In this document: positions 27,101 to 42,100 of the stretch, one piece after another
How positions within the stretch are numbered: position 1 is the first letter of the stretch
Layout of the letters: every line of letters starts with the position of its first letter
Origin: Phalacrocorax aristotelis
Taxonomy: Eukaryota; Chordata; Aves; Suliformes; Phalacrocoracidae
Reading direction: 5' to 3'
Length of the DNA stretch: 64,000 nt
Assembly (NCBI RefSeq): GCF_949628215.1
Contig: NC_134311.1
Coordinates: 62,790,205-62,854,204, forward strand
Notes under the pieces: model-generated
Told to the model about the DNA's origin: nothing
Database searches by the model: none
Seen by the model: only the letters and a program-made list of their open reading frames with translations
Position numbers and translations under genes: made by a program

Positions 27101-30100
27101 TCTGACCACTGTTTATTTAGATTAAACAGTTTCTTTTTTGTCATTCATGTCACGTGTACCACTACACTTCTGCATGTAGTACAAGCCAGTGTAGCATGCT
27201 TTCCAGTAGTTACATTAGTCAGGGGAACTGACAAGTAGGAGAGACATGTCTTTATGCATTTGATAACTAAAATTGGAGTCTTCAGACAGGATAGAAGAAT
27301 AGAACTTAATCTGAGTGTTTTATGTTTTCTACATTTTTTGTTCCATTTAGTTGGAAAATTGTAAGTTTACCTTTCTAACTAGAAAATATGTTCTGTACAG
27401 GGACTGGAATGTGGATTTATTTATACATACACATATTTACAAAAAAAATTATTATAACCTCTGTATGCAAACCAGGATTTTCTACTTAGCCTACTGATAT
27501 AATAATTTATGCTGTTTACCTCTATTTAATGCCAGTTATCTGATGTGTGGGAAATTGGAGTTTACAAGCCTGTATTAGATTGCTAGATTAAATCCTAGTA
27601 CTAACTTTTTTATTTATAGGATGTATACATGGCTTTACAAAGATTCTCTTTTAAGACTGAGCACATTGAGGAAGCAATGAAAAATACACTTTTGTATGGT
27701 GGTGATCTTCACTCTGCACTTGATTGGCTTTGTTTAAACCTCCCTGACAGTGAGTATGGTGACAGAGAATTGACTACAGTTTTTAATGGAAGAGTAACAG
27801 GATCTGCTCTGGCATGGGAATGCTTCATAGTAGTAATTAAATATTGTTTCACTAAGACCCATGGTCATTACAGTGTTCCTTTCCTAGGTGGTGCTGCTGA
27901 CTAGTATTGCGATATTTTTTTTCATGTATAAAGTCTTATAGACCTCCTATTCGTACTCCTAGAGTTTTTTAGAAGGCCAGCAGGCAAATGCTGGCTTACC
28001 TAAATGCTAAAACCTAATTTTATTTCAGGCACACTGGTTTGTTTTATGTTCTTCTAGTTGGCTCCCAACACACTTTAAAAGATTTTCAGTAACTATTATT
28101 GACGTATTCTGTGACATGGGTTTTTTATTTTGAAGATGCCTTGCCTGAAGGCTTTAGCCAGCAGTTTGAAGAACAGCAACAGAAACCTAGAGCAAAATTT
28201 TGTTCTCCTGTGTCTCAGCATGAACCTCCACTTTGCCCAGTAGATAACAAAAAGAAAGAAAATGTCCCTGGAACTAAGGTAAACTGAGAACTCAATTTGT
28301 ATTTACTGGGGGGAAGAGAGGACAAAGTTTTCTAAAATACAGAATTTGCATTGACTTCCAACACTGATGTGAAAAACTTCAGAAAACACAGTATGCTTAA
28401 TAATTATCACCCACATTATTTTAACTTCAGTGGAATGATCATTTGAAGGTAACGGGTTTTTTTTCATGTCAAATCTAGAAGGCTCTCTGTAGTTCATTTT
28501 TGTGGTAAAGCATAGCTTAATTTTCTCTTGGAATGGGTTCATTCTGTCTGTTTACAGGTGGCACTCTTTATGTATTTGAGTACTCTGTTTAAATTTGCGT
28601 GTGTACTTGCAGTGTTTTGATTTCTGTGGTTATTGAATCTTAAACCTAGAAATCTAAAAAATGTCTTACAAAAGTGAGGGTTTTTTTTCTTACAGCAGTT
28701 ATAATTGTTCAAGTGTTAAGATCTATGAAAGTATATCATAAGGTGTTCACCCTGGTTGAAGAGCTTTGCTCCATGGGTTTTTGTGTTACTTATGTTGTTT
28801 AACTTAGTTTATATATAAAATCCTAGGCAATAGTTCCTAAATACTGACAGAGAAAAGCACTGTTGTTTTCACTTATTGTTATAATTATCATTTTCGTTGG
28901 TCTTCCTAGGAGACAAATGTGGGGAAAGAGAAAGAAGTGAGTATGAAGGAATGGATTTTGCGATACGCTGAGCAACAGAGTGATGAAGAGAAGAATGAGT
29001 CTGTGAAAGAGACAGATGAAGAAAAGTTTGACCCAGTAAGATAGAATAAAACTTAATGGAAGTCTTTCAGAAACTATGTCTGGCACATCTGCAAGTGGTG
29101 GATCTATTAATTAAAAAGTGGGGGTTGAGTACTTTTTAATGTTATCTATTTTTACACTTGCAGGCTACTGAAGGGAAAATATGTTGAAACTTCTCCTATC
29201 TTATTTGTTTTACCTTTCCTTTTTGTTTTTTTTCTGCCAGGCTCAAAATACTAAATGCATTGTGCTGCAAAGGAAAAATTCGTGAAACACCTCTCAGTGA
29301 GATTAGGAAAGTGACTATCAAATTCTGAGAGGTTCTGACTGTTAGTTACATAAAAACTAATTGTTTCTCCATGGTGTAAGCTTGGTGTAAAAGACAAAAG
29401 CCCCCACTTTCTTATTATTAAATTTATTAAAAGTGACAAGCTTACAATATTATACTTGTAATTAATAATTCTGTTTGAAATAGAATGAGAGGTATGTACA
29501 TCTGGCTGCCAAGCTTTCAGAAGCAAAAGAACAAGCAAGCATCTCCAAGCAAGACAAAGACAAACAAGGTCAGAAGATAGCACAGGAGAAAATAAGAAGA
29601 ATTCAGCAAGGTAGAGCTATGCAAGTTACCAGTGTTTTATTTTGCAGCCTGCATATTTGTTAGGCAATTAAGTCTCTAAGATTGAATTAATTTCATCATC
29701 TTTTAAGCCCCTGTGTGAATTGCAGGCTTTCCTGAATCTATCCTTTCCAGGTAGGTCAAATTCTAAAAAGTTAGTTACCTTACTTCTGGTTTTGGGTGCT
29801 TAGTATGAATTAATATCATTTATCTTTTCTTTTTAAAGAATAAATGCTCAGTAATTGGCGGGTGTAAGTTTTATTCTCTCTCTGACAGAAATGGCAATAC
29901 TTGAAGAACATCCGGTATTTAATCTGGCTATAAAGATTTCAAACCAACAACTAAATGAAAAGAAAAAAACTCCTTCACCTCAGCCTCAGGAAACCACTTT
30001 GAATTTGAACTTGCTTGAAAAACCTGATGGTGCTGCAAAGGAAGACAAAGGTGTGTTGGAAATGGTTCATTACAAGCTTGAAGTGTACCACAAACTTCCA

Positions 30101-33100
30101 GTATTAGTTCTTGGTTTTCTAGGTTGTATTGCATTGCAGTGCTTAGTCACTGAGCTGTGCTTGTTGGAGAGGCAGGTGGACTGCTCACTGCCCAAGCTGA
30201 CTTTAAAGGATCTGTATTTGTTTTAGAAGGTGATGCTGAAAGTTATTTTTGCCATATTCTCAAGTCTTAAAGTTGGGTTTTTTTTTAATTATGGGGCTAG
30301 TTACTGTTTCCGTTGGCACCTTCTCATCTTTTTAAACTATTTTCATTGGAAATCTTCAAACTGTTACATTGCTTTCTAATAACTAAACTTCAGTGAAATT
30401 TCTTAAAATATTGGGTGATCAAAGATGGCAAACAAAAATATTGTAATAAATTTCCTGCTAGATACTTTTGTGGGCAGAGGAGGAATTTCTGTCATGTATC
30501 AGTACCGTTATTTCTGCAAAACCTTTCAGAAAATACTGCTCTCTAGTAAAAATACATTTGAAGAAAAGGCAAAAACATTCTTGGCTATGAAAGGAATGTA
30601 AAATAAATTTTACGAGACTTGAAATGTGTCTTTCTGCTCTTCTAGTGAAAAAGAAAGAACCGCTAGATATAAGAAATTTTGATTATAGTGCTCGAAGCTG
30701 GACTGGTAAATCTCCAAAACAATTTTTGATTGACTGGTGCAGGAAGAATTTTCCCAAGAGCCCAAATCCTGCTTTTGACAAGATTCCAGTTGGAAAATAC
30801 TGGAAATGTAGGTATGTATTTTCTATAAACTTTAAATTTTCCTTTCGGTTAATTTAAAAATAAAATAAAAAAATAAAAAATAAGATAAAATTTGTATCAA
30901 AGCTACAAGAAGTTTGTATAGAAAGGAATGCAGTGTCAGCTGATTTTTAAATTTATTTTAGAAAGCGAGTCAATAATATAGTGGTATAAAGTAGAATATT
31001 ATCCCATACAAATAAAGTAGACATGGCATTATAGATGAGTAATGCTTCTTCAAGGAACCAAGTAAAAGAACCTCTCTTCTTGCTCAAGTTAAAAGCTACT
31101 AATATACTGTCCCCCTAAGAATATGAGAAATCTGACTGCTGGTCTGACTGGCATATATCTGCTACAGATGTTTGCAACTCAGTAGATCATTAACTGTAAT
31201 CTCAATCTCTGCTTAGTAGTTACAAGCACACAAACAAATATTTAGCCCTTCTTCGAAAGCAGCTAACCTTAGTGGTGATCTGTATGTGTATAAATATTTC
31301 TACTTTGGAGAAAGTGAAGACATTTGTTCAGAGGAAAAAAAAATCACAAATTCACTGCTGGAACCTGCTGCTGAAAATTTTCTTCTATTTATTCAAACTT
31401 TATTGGCTGTTTCTGTTTACAGAATGTTATTGAGTAACATGAAGTTTATTTTGCTTAGTTTCTCTGTTTGAATTTCACTCTTATATTTTAAACAAAAACG
31501 TTAACAGGTGTGCTGTTTATATGGGTGACAAAAATTAAGAGAAATGCCTGTATGAATTTGTCTTTAAGGGTCAGGATTACCAAATCGTCAGATGATGTAA
31601 TGGCAATGTGTCCTACAATTGTAACGGAAGATAGTATGCAAGCACAACATCTAGCTGCTACTTTGGCACTCTATCATTTAACCAAAGGACAAGTAAGATT
31701 TTCATGAACATTACTGTTCTGAGCCTGGAATCTGCCTTTGCGCTTTTTTGCTGTAATACCTGTAGCTAAATTCTAAAAGCAATTTAATGAAGTCTTTCCC
31801 TTTAAATTCTCTGATTGTACTATATTTGAGTTTGTCTACAATCATGCATATGTGTTGCAGCGTCCAGGGAGGAAATTTTTTTATACTAACACTGTTCTTC
31901 CAGTATTGTGAAGAATGCAAGCCAATTGAAAATAAAAACTGGATTCTTGACATTAATATTACTTTTTTCATAGTTTCTGTATATATTTCATTTTTGTCAT
32001 ATCTTTTCCACTCAAGTTCATTTACATGTAAAATGTTAGTGATGCTACCAGTAAGTACTACATGAAGTAATTTTTTTCTGCTTTTTCCACTTGAAGTCAG
32101 TTCACCAGTTACTGCCTCCTACCTACCGAGATGTCTGGCTAGAATGGAGGGATACTGAAAAGAAAAAGGAAGAAGAAAACAAGATAGAAACCAACAAACC
32201 TCGTGATAACTTTATTGCTAGATTATTAAACAAACTCAAACAACAGCAACAGCTACAATCTGAAAACCAACCAATAGTATCTGAGGGTCCTGAAGATTCC
32301 TGGGAAAACTTAGTTTCTGATGAGGACTTCAGCAGTCTCTCCCTTGAGACCTCAGACACAGATAATTTAGAACCTTCAAGGATTTTGTTCAAAAAGCTGC
32401 AAAGTTCTTCCAGATACCAGAGACTTCTGGAAGAGAGACAGAAGCTACCAGTGTTTAAGCATAGGTGCTCGATTGTAGAAACTCTTAAAAAACATCGAGT
32501 AGTAGTTGTGGCTGGTGAAACAGGCAGTGGGAAGAGTACCCAGGTGCCCCATTTCTTGTTAGAAGACCTGTTGCTAGATGAGGGATCAAAAAAATGTAAC
32601 ATTGTTTGCACACAACCCCGAAGAATCTCAGCAGTGAGTCTGGCAACCAGGGTTTGTGAAGAGCTAGGCTGTGAATCAGGACCAGGAGGAAAAGTAAGAT
32701 ATGTCTGAATTCCTTTTTCTAGTCATGATTAAATACAGGGGGCTGGATTGTTGGTACAAAGTGAAAACATTATTTCTTACACAACTGAATAATTAGATGT
32801 TATTTTCTCTTGAAAAGGGCTTCTTGCTATGTCAGCTCTTTCTTTCCAAATTGTCACCTGTGAACCTCTGGTACCCGTGTATGATTTCTAAAATCTTTAC
32901 AGAGTGATTATGAGCAAGAGTGTTTCTCAATGGAGATGGTCAAACATTGGAGCAGATTGCCCAGAGGCAGACATCTGTTGTTAGGGATAGAGAAAACTCG
33001 CCTGGATAAGGTTCTGAGAAGTCCAGTCCGGCCTTGAGAAAGGCACTGTTTTGACAGGAGCTCTTTTGAGGAGGGTGCTGTTTTGACAGAGGAGCCGTTT

Positions 33101-36100
33101 TGAGAAAGGCAGTGTTTTGAGAAAGACGCTGTTTTGGGGATGGTGCCGTTTCAAGAAAGGCCCTGTTGTTTTGAAAAAGGCTCTTCTAAGATAAGCTGTT
33201 TTCTTATTTGAAGAAAACCAAGGTCCTTTATGTTTTGTGGTAGTCCATTTGTGCAAAAATATTTTTGTTTTGTGATTGGCAAGAACCCTGAGAAGGACAC
33301 AGTTATCAGCTCTTTGATACTCCGGAGAAACTTCATTGTAGATTTCAGTGTATTTTTGCTTTCTTAGTGGGGAAGAGTGTTTATGAAAAAATAGTATGGT
33401 AGTCATTCACCATACTATTTAATTAGCAACTTGTGCAGTGGCTGAATCCAACAGTGCTCAAATTTAACTTAATTTTTAATATCTCTAGCTTGTATACTAT
33501 TTCAAGTTATTACTATATTTTAAATATCTTTTTTTTAAAGAATTCCCTGTGCGGATATCAAATTCGTATGGAATCAAGAACAGGAGAAGCCACCAGATTA
33601 CTGTACTGTACAACAGGTGTCCTGCTTCGGAAACTTCAAGAGGATGGTCTTCTTTCAAGTATATCTCATGTTATTGTAGATGAGGTTATCAGCTCTTACT
33701 GTTCTGGAGAAACTATAGTTACTCTGGGTCTTGTACTAAAGCCTTACTATAGATATGTTTCTTTCGTTGTAGGTACATGAAAGAAGTGTCCAGTCTGATT
33801 TCTTGCTAGTTATTCTGAAGGAGATCTTGCATAAGCGTTCAGATCTGCATCTGATTTTAATGAGTGCTACTGTAGACAGTGAGAAGTTTTCTAGCTATTT
33901 CTCACACTGTCCCATTTTAAGGATCTCAGGGAGGAGTTACCCTGTTAAGGTAGGTAGATGGTTCTTTGATTATGCAAGACACTTTGTATGCACATATACA
34001 GTCTTTGCCTGGTTAGTGTCTGTAGGAAATACACCTATATCACTTTTTTCTTCCCCAAAATACATATCTTAAACATGTGTTTCGAGGACTTGTAACCCTT
34101 TTTCTTTTTGAAAATATAAAATAGCTTCCAGTGCTTTTTGAAGTACCAGGTTGTACTGTTTTTTTCTGATGGATTTATTATTGATCATAATCAGTCCATC
34201 AGTGACACTTTGATTTTTCTCTCTTCAACTTAGGTGAAAGGGAAAGCATTAAAGAATTCCTCCCAGCCCCTATGCAGCTTTGTCATTACACTCTTATGTG
34301 TGTTCCTCATGCACATTATATAGGCTGTGGTAAAGGTAATGGTAGTGATCATGTGGAGAGGCCATTAACAAACTCGTAGCAGCTCTAAGTTTAGGCTTTA
34401 AAAAATCATAAGATTAAATTGAAGTTTGCAAGATCTATTACAACACTAAGAGAAGGGCACGCCCTATTCAGCTTTGTATGTAAGCTTTAAAAAAAAAGAA
34501 AAAGGTGATGATTAGTTTTTGACATGTCTTGTATTTCTTTTGTGAATTTTCACTAAAGATTTTCCATGTTGAAGATGTAATTGAAGCAACTGGCTATGTT
34601 CTGGAGAAAGACTCAGAATATTGTCAGAAGTTCTTGGAGGAAGAGGAAGAAATAACAATAAATGTTACTAGCAAAGGAGGAGGCACTACAAAGTATCAGG
34701 TAAAATAGGCATTTCTAGTTTTAGCGTGGAAAATTTTATTATTTTTTATTATTTTATCATTTTAGATCCTGTTATTAAACGTGATTGGATTGTATAATAT
34801 CAAATGTTCTTTCAGTCGGCAAGAGACAGACACAATAACACTCCTACAGTGGAAATCAAATGTTTATTAATGCTGCACCCGTATCTTTGTCTCTCCACCC
34901 TTATCTTTGTCCCTTTTACAGCTGCCTTGATTTTGCTGTATTTGACATTGAGTTCTCCTGCACAGATTCCCAGCTCTAGATCTATAAGCAGCAGCAGGGA
35001 AAAGCATTTAAGTTTTTTCTCCTAAGAATTCTCCTAAGTAGTGAATCTTAAGAACAGAAGAGGCAAGGCCATATCCTTTTTAGCTGAAAAACTCCTCTAA
35101 GATCCTCCAACTTGACACGCTAAATGAGATTATTTACATGAGATTATTCTGTAGAGCTTTTTGGTTTAACAGGCTGTGGTTAGTTAATCCTGTAGGTGCT
35201 CTGCAGTGACAGCTCTATGTGCTTTTGGATCAAAATTCTTGAAGGGAAGAGTATATGAATGCCATGTGACTTTAGGCAACTTAGGCTGTTCATCTAGACT
35301 GTATATATTTTGGGTAGACACCTGTCTGCTCTGATTTGCTCTCTCAAAATCTCTGCAGGACCATTTAGCTTGGTGTGGTCAAACACTGATGCATATGTTG
35401 AAAAATAAGCTGTCGTGTGCTGTGTTGTTGTTTTTCTGTTTTTTCCTTAGAGTGGTAGTTACCTCATACATCACAACAGCAGCCTTTAGTTGAAGCCCAG
35501 GTGCTCTCCTGAGTGCCTCTCCATCTTGGTGGTTTACTTCCGTTGAGCTTTCAGACAGAAGGATATGTGGTGGCAAGCTTCTTTAAGTGCATTGATTAAC
35601 TATGAAATAATCTATAATAGTGCCACTTAACACAGAAGCCTTATGCTAAGTACGTATCTGTAAGATGTTTATAAACACTTTAAATGTCAATAGGTTCTGC
35701 TAACTCTCCCATCTTCCCCCTTTCTTCCTGCTCCAGTATACTGCAGGAGTTGCCACCTAAATCACTGTTAACTTTCATTGCAGCCATTAGTTGAGAAGGG
35801 TGAGGTGAGGGAGAGGAGAAAGGGGAGACTTGTTTCTTATACCCTAAAATAGGAATTTTGAAAGAAGAATAGCCACCCTGTTATCCCATTTTGAACTGAT
35901 ACCAACTGGATATCAGATATGGACCTAGGAACTCTTTTCATTTGTGAAATAGACTGTATAGTACTGCTTCCAGAGGCTTAATTTTTAACTTTTTTTTTTT
36001 AAATCTAGGATGTCGTTTAACAGTAGTAGATAGCTATAAACAGGTTATGTAAGTGGCTGTGACATGATCTGACTCACACTGATTTTGGTTGGAAGTTAGT

Positions 36101-39100
36101 AAATTAAATTTGTCTTATCTCAATCTCTGTTTTAAGAAACCTAATTACATGAATAACAAATTCACCTGCTCCTCTCCTACCTTTTTCTAAAACACTGAGA
36201 ATACGTTTTTTTCCTGCTTTTCTTTTTCAGGAGTATGTCCCAATCCAGTCTGGATCTGGTATCGATTTGGCTCCTTACTATGCAAAGTATAGCAGTCGTA
36301 CACAGGAGACTATCTTCTATATGAATCCTTACAAGATCAACCTTGAACTTATTTTGGAGTTGCTTGCATACTTAGGTATGGTCTACTTCTTAAGAAGTTC
36401 ATATGCTTGGGGTTGTCCTTTGGACTTATTTTCCAGTGCTTTCTACTGATAATAAAATACTTCATTCTTATGTGAAACATCCTAAAAAGTGTTTACCACG
36501 GGGCCCAGAATTAGTTCTTGTTCTAAAGTGAAACTGTTTGCAAATGCATGTTTGTTTTAACTATGTGCCTGTACTGTAACTTTCCAGATAGGAGTCCCCA
36601 GTTCAAGAACATTGAGGGTGCTGTGCTGATCTTTTTACCAGGCCTTGCCCATATCCAACAGCTGTATGATCTCATTTCAACTGACAGAAGATTTAACTTT
36701 CGTGACAGGTAATGCAGGTATTTTCTGTAAAGTTAATAGTTTAACTTAATATGTTTTGGGGTTTTAAAGTCTGCCTTCAAGGTCTCCTTGAAAAGGGAAA
36801 CTGAGTTGTACCTCTGAGCTCTTTGTGTTACAAATGTACTTATCTAAAAATGATACAAGCAAAAATGACAGGTGCTTCAGAATGGCACAGAGTCATAACT
36901 TTTCTTTTTGACTACTTCTTTTCCACTTCTTAGGGTGTGGAAGCTGCCACATCTGGGATACAGCTTTTTGTGGCTTACTGTTTATATGGAAGTGACTACT
37001 TCTTGAGACGAGAACCAGAGACAGTAATCTACCAAGAGATATGGCATAGGGTGGTAGTGACAGATAGTTTTGAAATTTATTTTATGGATAACTAAAAGTT
37101 GTAATGTGATGGCATAAAAAGAACATGTGCAGTCAAATTCTAAAGATTCATAGATGGAGTGAGGTGTCAAGGTCTTGAAGAGCAGGAAAGTACTAATCTC
37201 TGTGCCTGTCTCATCTCTGAGGGCCTTTATTACTCAGACTGAAAGTTGCATGTGTTTATAGTTCTGTGCAAAGTTTTGGTAATGGTCCTTGTCTTAGAAG
37301 CACAATGTAAAGAGCTCAGGTTTGTGGGCACCTAGTTCCCTTTTTTGCTAGACCACTAACCAGGAGTTCTGCAGTAGTAGTAGTTTCCTGCATTATTACC
37401 AAATAGGAGAACAGCCCTATGAACTCATAGTGTTATCCTTTCTTGATATTGTAATAAAACACTGAAGCAGACTTTCATACCTAATCATACAAAGTTTTAC
37501 TCTTAAGTGTCTACTGTAGTTGCTTTCTCCAAACTGTTGTCATCATTCTGGTCTCATTTTTTTACTGTATCTTAATTTGATAAGTGTATATTGATTGGTG
37601 TAATTTCTTATTCTAGGCACAGGTTGATAGCTTTGCATTCTGTTCTTTCAACTCAAGATCAAGCAGCTGCATTTACAATACCTCCTCTTGGTATTAGAAA
37701 GGTATGATATACTTAGGCAAAGCTCACCACTGAAAGGAGAAACTTTCTGTGGGTGCAACTCTGAATTGTTCTAAAATCAGATCATATGGAATTACACAGC
37801 AACCAGTTGTTCTTGGAATGGTCTTGCTGCAGAGAAACAGTTCTAATTCATTACTGTGTAACAGATAGAAGCTAGCATGCTGTGAAAACCTTGACAGTAA
37901 TCAGACAATTTTTTAAAGCTGCTATTTTTCTAAGAGCTTCTTTGATTGTTGCTTTCCTGTATTTTAATTACTGTTAACCAGTAACTATAGCTTTTATCTA
38001 GGAAAATAGTATTTCTCTTACTGCCAAACTATTAATTAAAAGTGACCGATTTTGGCAGGTACTTGCTAGTAACTTCAACAGATTATAAAACAAAAAGGGA
38101 ATGCAAAACTCCCACTTGTCTTTCGATTCCTCGGTAGTTGGGGAAGACTAAACCATTTTCCAAGTCATGTAGGTTTTAATACTTTGTCAGATTATGTAAT
38201 GAAACTCTTCTGGGTAAAAAACTTTAACCAAACTTATTCTATAATACTGATTAAAAGGATGAAAACTGTTAGACAGACATTCCATAAGACTTTTATTTAC
38301 TTTATGTTACTACTTTTCAGATTGTTTTGGCAACCAATATAGCAGAGACGGGTATTACAATACCAGATGTTGTCTTTGTAATTGATACTGGGAGAACAAA
38401 AGAAAATAGGTGAGAGCTTGATTTTCGTCTGTCATACTGTGATTACTGTAAATATTTGGAGGCTAGTACTGCAAGAATTTTTTAGTATCCTTATTAAACT
38501 ACAGTTCTGGACAAAAAATGTGCTGAGCTCATTGAACAGCTTACGGTTTAGGTACAAGTTTGGCATGAATCTTTAGATTTTCAGATGGTGTGAAGAACAA
38601 TGAGGGGAGTTGTTTGTAGATATGGAGAATCATGATTAAGTATTGGTTTAAAAAAAGGAGATCCTTTTTATATTATCTCAGTTTTTGGAAGTTATTTTTT
38701 GCCCATTTTAAATATGTAAAGCCCTACAGAATGTGTTAGAACAATTCTGAATTGCCAAGGAGATGAAATAATACCGTAGCTCTTTTATTTTCCAATGTTT
38801 ACATTTTCCTTAGTGAGTTGTATCCAGGGTGCTATGATGTACAGTTTCTCCCAGGTATGCTTAGTATTCAAAATTAAATACAATATTTTCAGATAAATAC
38901 TGTTCAGGTATGTTATCAATATGCTGGTATTTAAGTTAAGTATACATCAAAACTTTAATTCTGAAATCTGAATGGGCACTTGCTTTACAATTTTTAAGGT
39001 ATCACGAAAGTAGTCAGATGAGTTCCCTGGAGGAGACCTTTGTTAGTAAAGCTAGTGCTCTGCAGCGACAAGGAAGAGCTGGGCGTGTTAGGGATGGATT

Positions 39101-42100
39101 CTGCTTCCGAATGTACACAAGAGACAGGTATTGTAACTTAGCAAGATTTTGTAGATCACATAAATATCTTTATCTTTTTTTTCCTGTGCAAAATGAAGAA
39201 GTCTTGTTGAAATTCACTTTAATTACTACAAACTGGAAAGATTAAACTGTAAAAAACAATATGAATATCATATGAATGAAGTGTTACAATAGTCTTTGCG
39301 TTTCACAATTTTTAAAAAAGTTAATTTTATTCTTAGTAACTCCATAATGGAAGTGTTTTGAAAAAAAAGTCAAAGGAAAAGCACAGCACCAAGGAATTGT
39401 AGAAGATCAGGTTTTAACATCATATAGCGCCTGGCATCAGATATACTCAAACCTTACTTCCTGATGTTTGAATTCATCAGACAAATCTGTGGGTTTCTGA
39501 AGTGGTATCTGTATGGATAACAGGAGGGGAAAATATCAAATTGTACAGCACTGCAGAATTAGTTTCTGTTACTGCAGTGCAATAGCCTTTTTCCTGCTTG
39601 TCTGAAAGTCTGAAGCAACTTTCAGCTGAGAAACAGTTAAGGTAAAATTATTTTGAAATAACCAACAAAATATGCATTTTAGCCACATGAAAGACTTCTA
39701 GTTTGAGAGCTATGCATTTGAAGAATTTATTTTGAAAATCGGGGTCTTAGTGCCTTTCCCTGCGTTTCTGTAAAACTCTTGCTTTCCAAGCTACCATGCA
39801 CATCTTAATTCAAAGGGTTTACCTGTTTAATGCACAGTTTACCTGTGCATTAAAACATGTGCCACTGCAACCCCCTGCCCCTCAAAAGAACATCTGCAAA
39901 GAATGAGCATGTGAAACCTGAGTTTATAAATTGGATTCAAAGATTAACTTGAATATCTGTAATTCTGTGTTTTTACGATGTTGTAGGTTTGAAAGTTTCA
40001 TGGAATATTCTGTTCCAGAAATATTGCGTGTGCCTTTGGAGGAATTATGCCTTCATATTATGGTATGGCTTTGGTTTTAGAATTACTGATCATCTTAGCT
40101 AAAAATATTACATGTACCTTTGGAGGAATTACACCTTCATAGTTTCGTTTGGTTTTGGAATTACTCACCTTGTTAGCTAAAAGGGTTTGCTAAGACAGCC
40201 CTTATCCAGTGTAGTTAGTGGGGCTTCTCCCACCAGGGCCCAATACCTCTGTTTTGGAAAATCCAGAGCATGCTGCTGAGTGAGAATAGCATACTACAGT
40301 ATTCCAGTTTACCTCAGAATGACAATTCAAACTTAGTTACATAGCATTCTGTCGTGGTTTAGCGGCAGCTCAGCCCCACACAGCCGCTCGCTCACTCCCC
40401 CACCGGCAGATGGGGGAGAGAATCAGAAGGGTAACGCTCGTGGGTTAGGATAAGAACAGTTTAATAATTAAAATTAAAAGAAACAACAGTAGAAATGCAA
40501 TGTAAAGGAGAACAATGAGAGGCGCAAAGCCCCGGGGGAGGGGGGAAGGGAGGGGAGAGGGGGAACGAACCGCCGAAACAAACCGCACGCGCCGCAGCCG
40601 CTCACCGAGCGCCGACGCGACGGCGCGCTGCTCCCGCGCTGCCACTGCCCCCCCTCAATATACTGGTCACGGTGTCACGTGGTACGGAATGAATCTGCCA
40701 TTGGCCAGTCGGGGTCAGCCGCCCCCACCACGGCCCTGCCCCTCCCAGCCCCCCCCCGCCACGCGGCAGAGCGCGGGAAGCTGGAAAGGCAGCCGACCCC
40801 CACAGTGAGGAGAATTAACCCCTTCTCAGCCAAAACCAGCACACATTCAAACTGATCTCTGCATAAGGAAGGAATTCCATTCCTTCTATTCCCATCCTGA
40901 ATGAGTAAGATATACCCAGGAAAACTAGCAACCTTACAAGTTAGTGCCAGGTTGAGCTGCATCTCGTTCAGGTTTGAGAGTCTCCAGCTCATCTGTGACC
41001 ACTGGCGGCACGCTTCTCTGATGAGTGGTTGTGCCAAATGAAGTCCTTCAAAACAATGAAGTTTTGTTAACCTAATGTGGGATGCACCTGTGTTTTGGGA
41101 ACCAAAAGGCTCGTTTAGAGGGGAGGGAATATGGACTTCTGATTGCAAGAACAGCTTTCCAGTTTCCTTTGTAGCTACTATATGAGTTTGTTATATATTT
41201 CAATATAAAAATCTGTTATGCCCATTTACTCCACAGAAATGCAATCTTGGCTCTCCTGAAGATTTCCTTTCCAGAGCATTAGACCCACCACAGCAGCAAG
41301 TAATTGGTAATGCAATGAACCTCTTGAGGAAGATTGGGGCTTGTCTGTTAAATGAACCCAAGCTGACTCCATTGGGCCAGCACCTTGCAGCCCTTCCTGT
41401 CAATGTAAAGATTGGCAAAATGCTTATATTTGGTGCTATATTTGGCTGCTTGGATCCTGTGGTGAGTAAAAACCAACCAACCAAAATATATATCTAAATT
41501 TTTTTAAAAAGTTACAAAAATAGTTAACTCTCTACAATTAATCTGATTTCTTGCAACATGGTATTTTGAAATGATGATGCAAGAAGTGAAAATGTTTATT
41601 TTATGGTGAGGACAGCTGGACATCATGGAGAGGAACAATCTAAGTGTTCCTTACAGTTGGGCTTGATGATCTTAAAGGTCTTTTCCAACCTAAATGATTC
41701 TATAATTCTAGACGCCTAGGTACTATTCACAAGGGGATAGTCAGACTTGGTTGCCAGTTCTGTCTGTTATGATCCCAGGGAGTATGACACTTACAGAAAA
41801 GGCCCTCTTACGTGTGGGTTAGACCGATCTGGATTACCCCACAGTTTGTGGGCCAAGAACATGCTAATGTAAAGCTGTTGCAAATTAAATGATGTGGTAA
41901 CTTATTGTATGAATACTGTGGCATAGTTTACACTTTCACCTAATCCATTTAATTTACTGTGAATTAGGAGGAAGCAAAGGTATGTTAGTTGCTGAAAACT
42001 GAAAGTTAAAATTCTTTATTCTCTCAGTACCTCCTGCTAATGTGCTTTAACCTAACTGAGTTGTTTAATACGAGCTTTACTGTATTATATCGGGTATTGT

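Noticed and set aside
40515-41148. Open frames around 40.5-41.1 kb
   Set aside because: They fall in the CpG-rich solo LTR and its flank and carry no gene.
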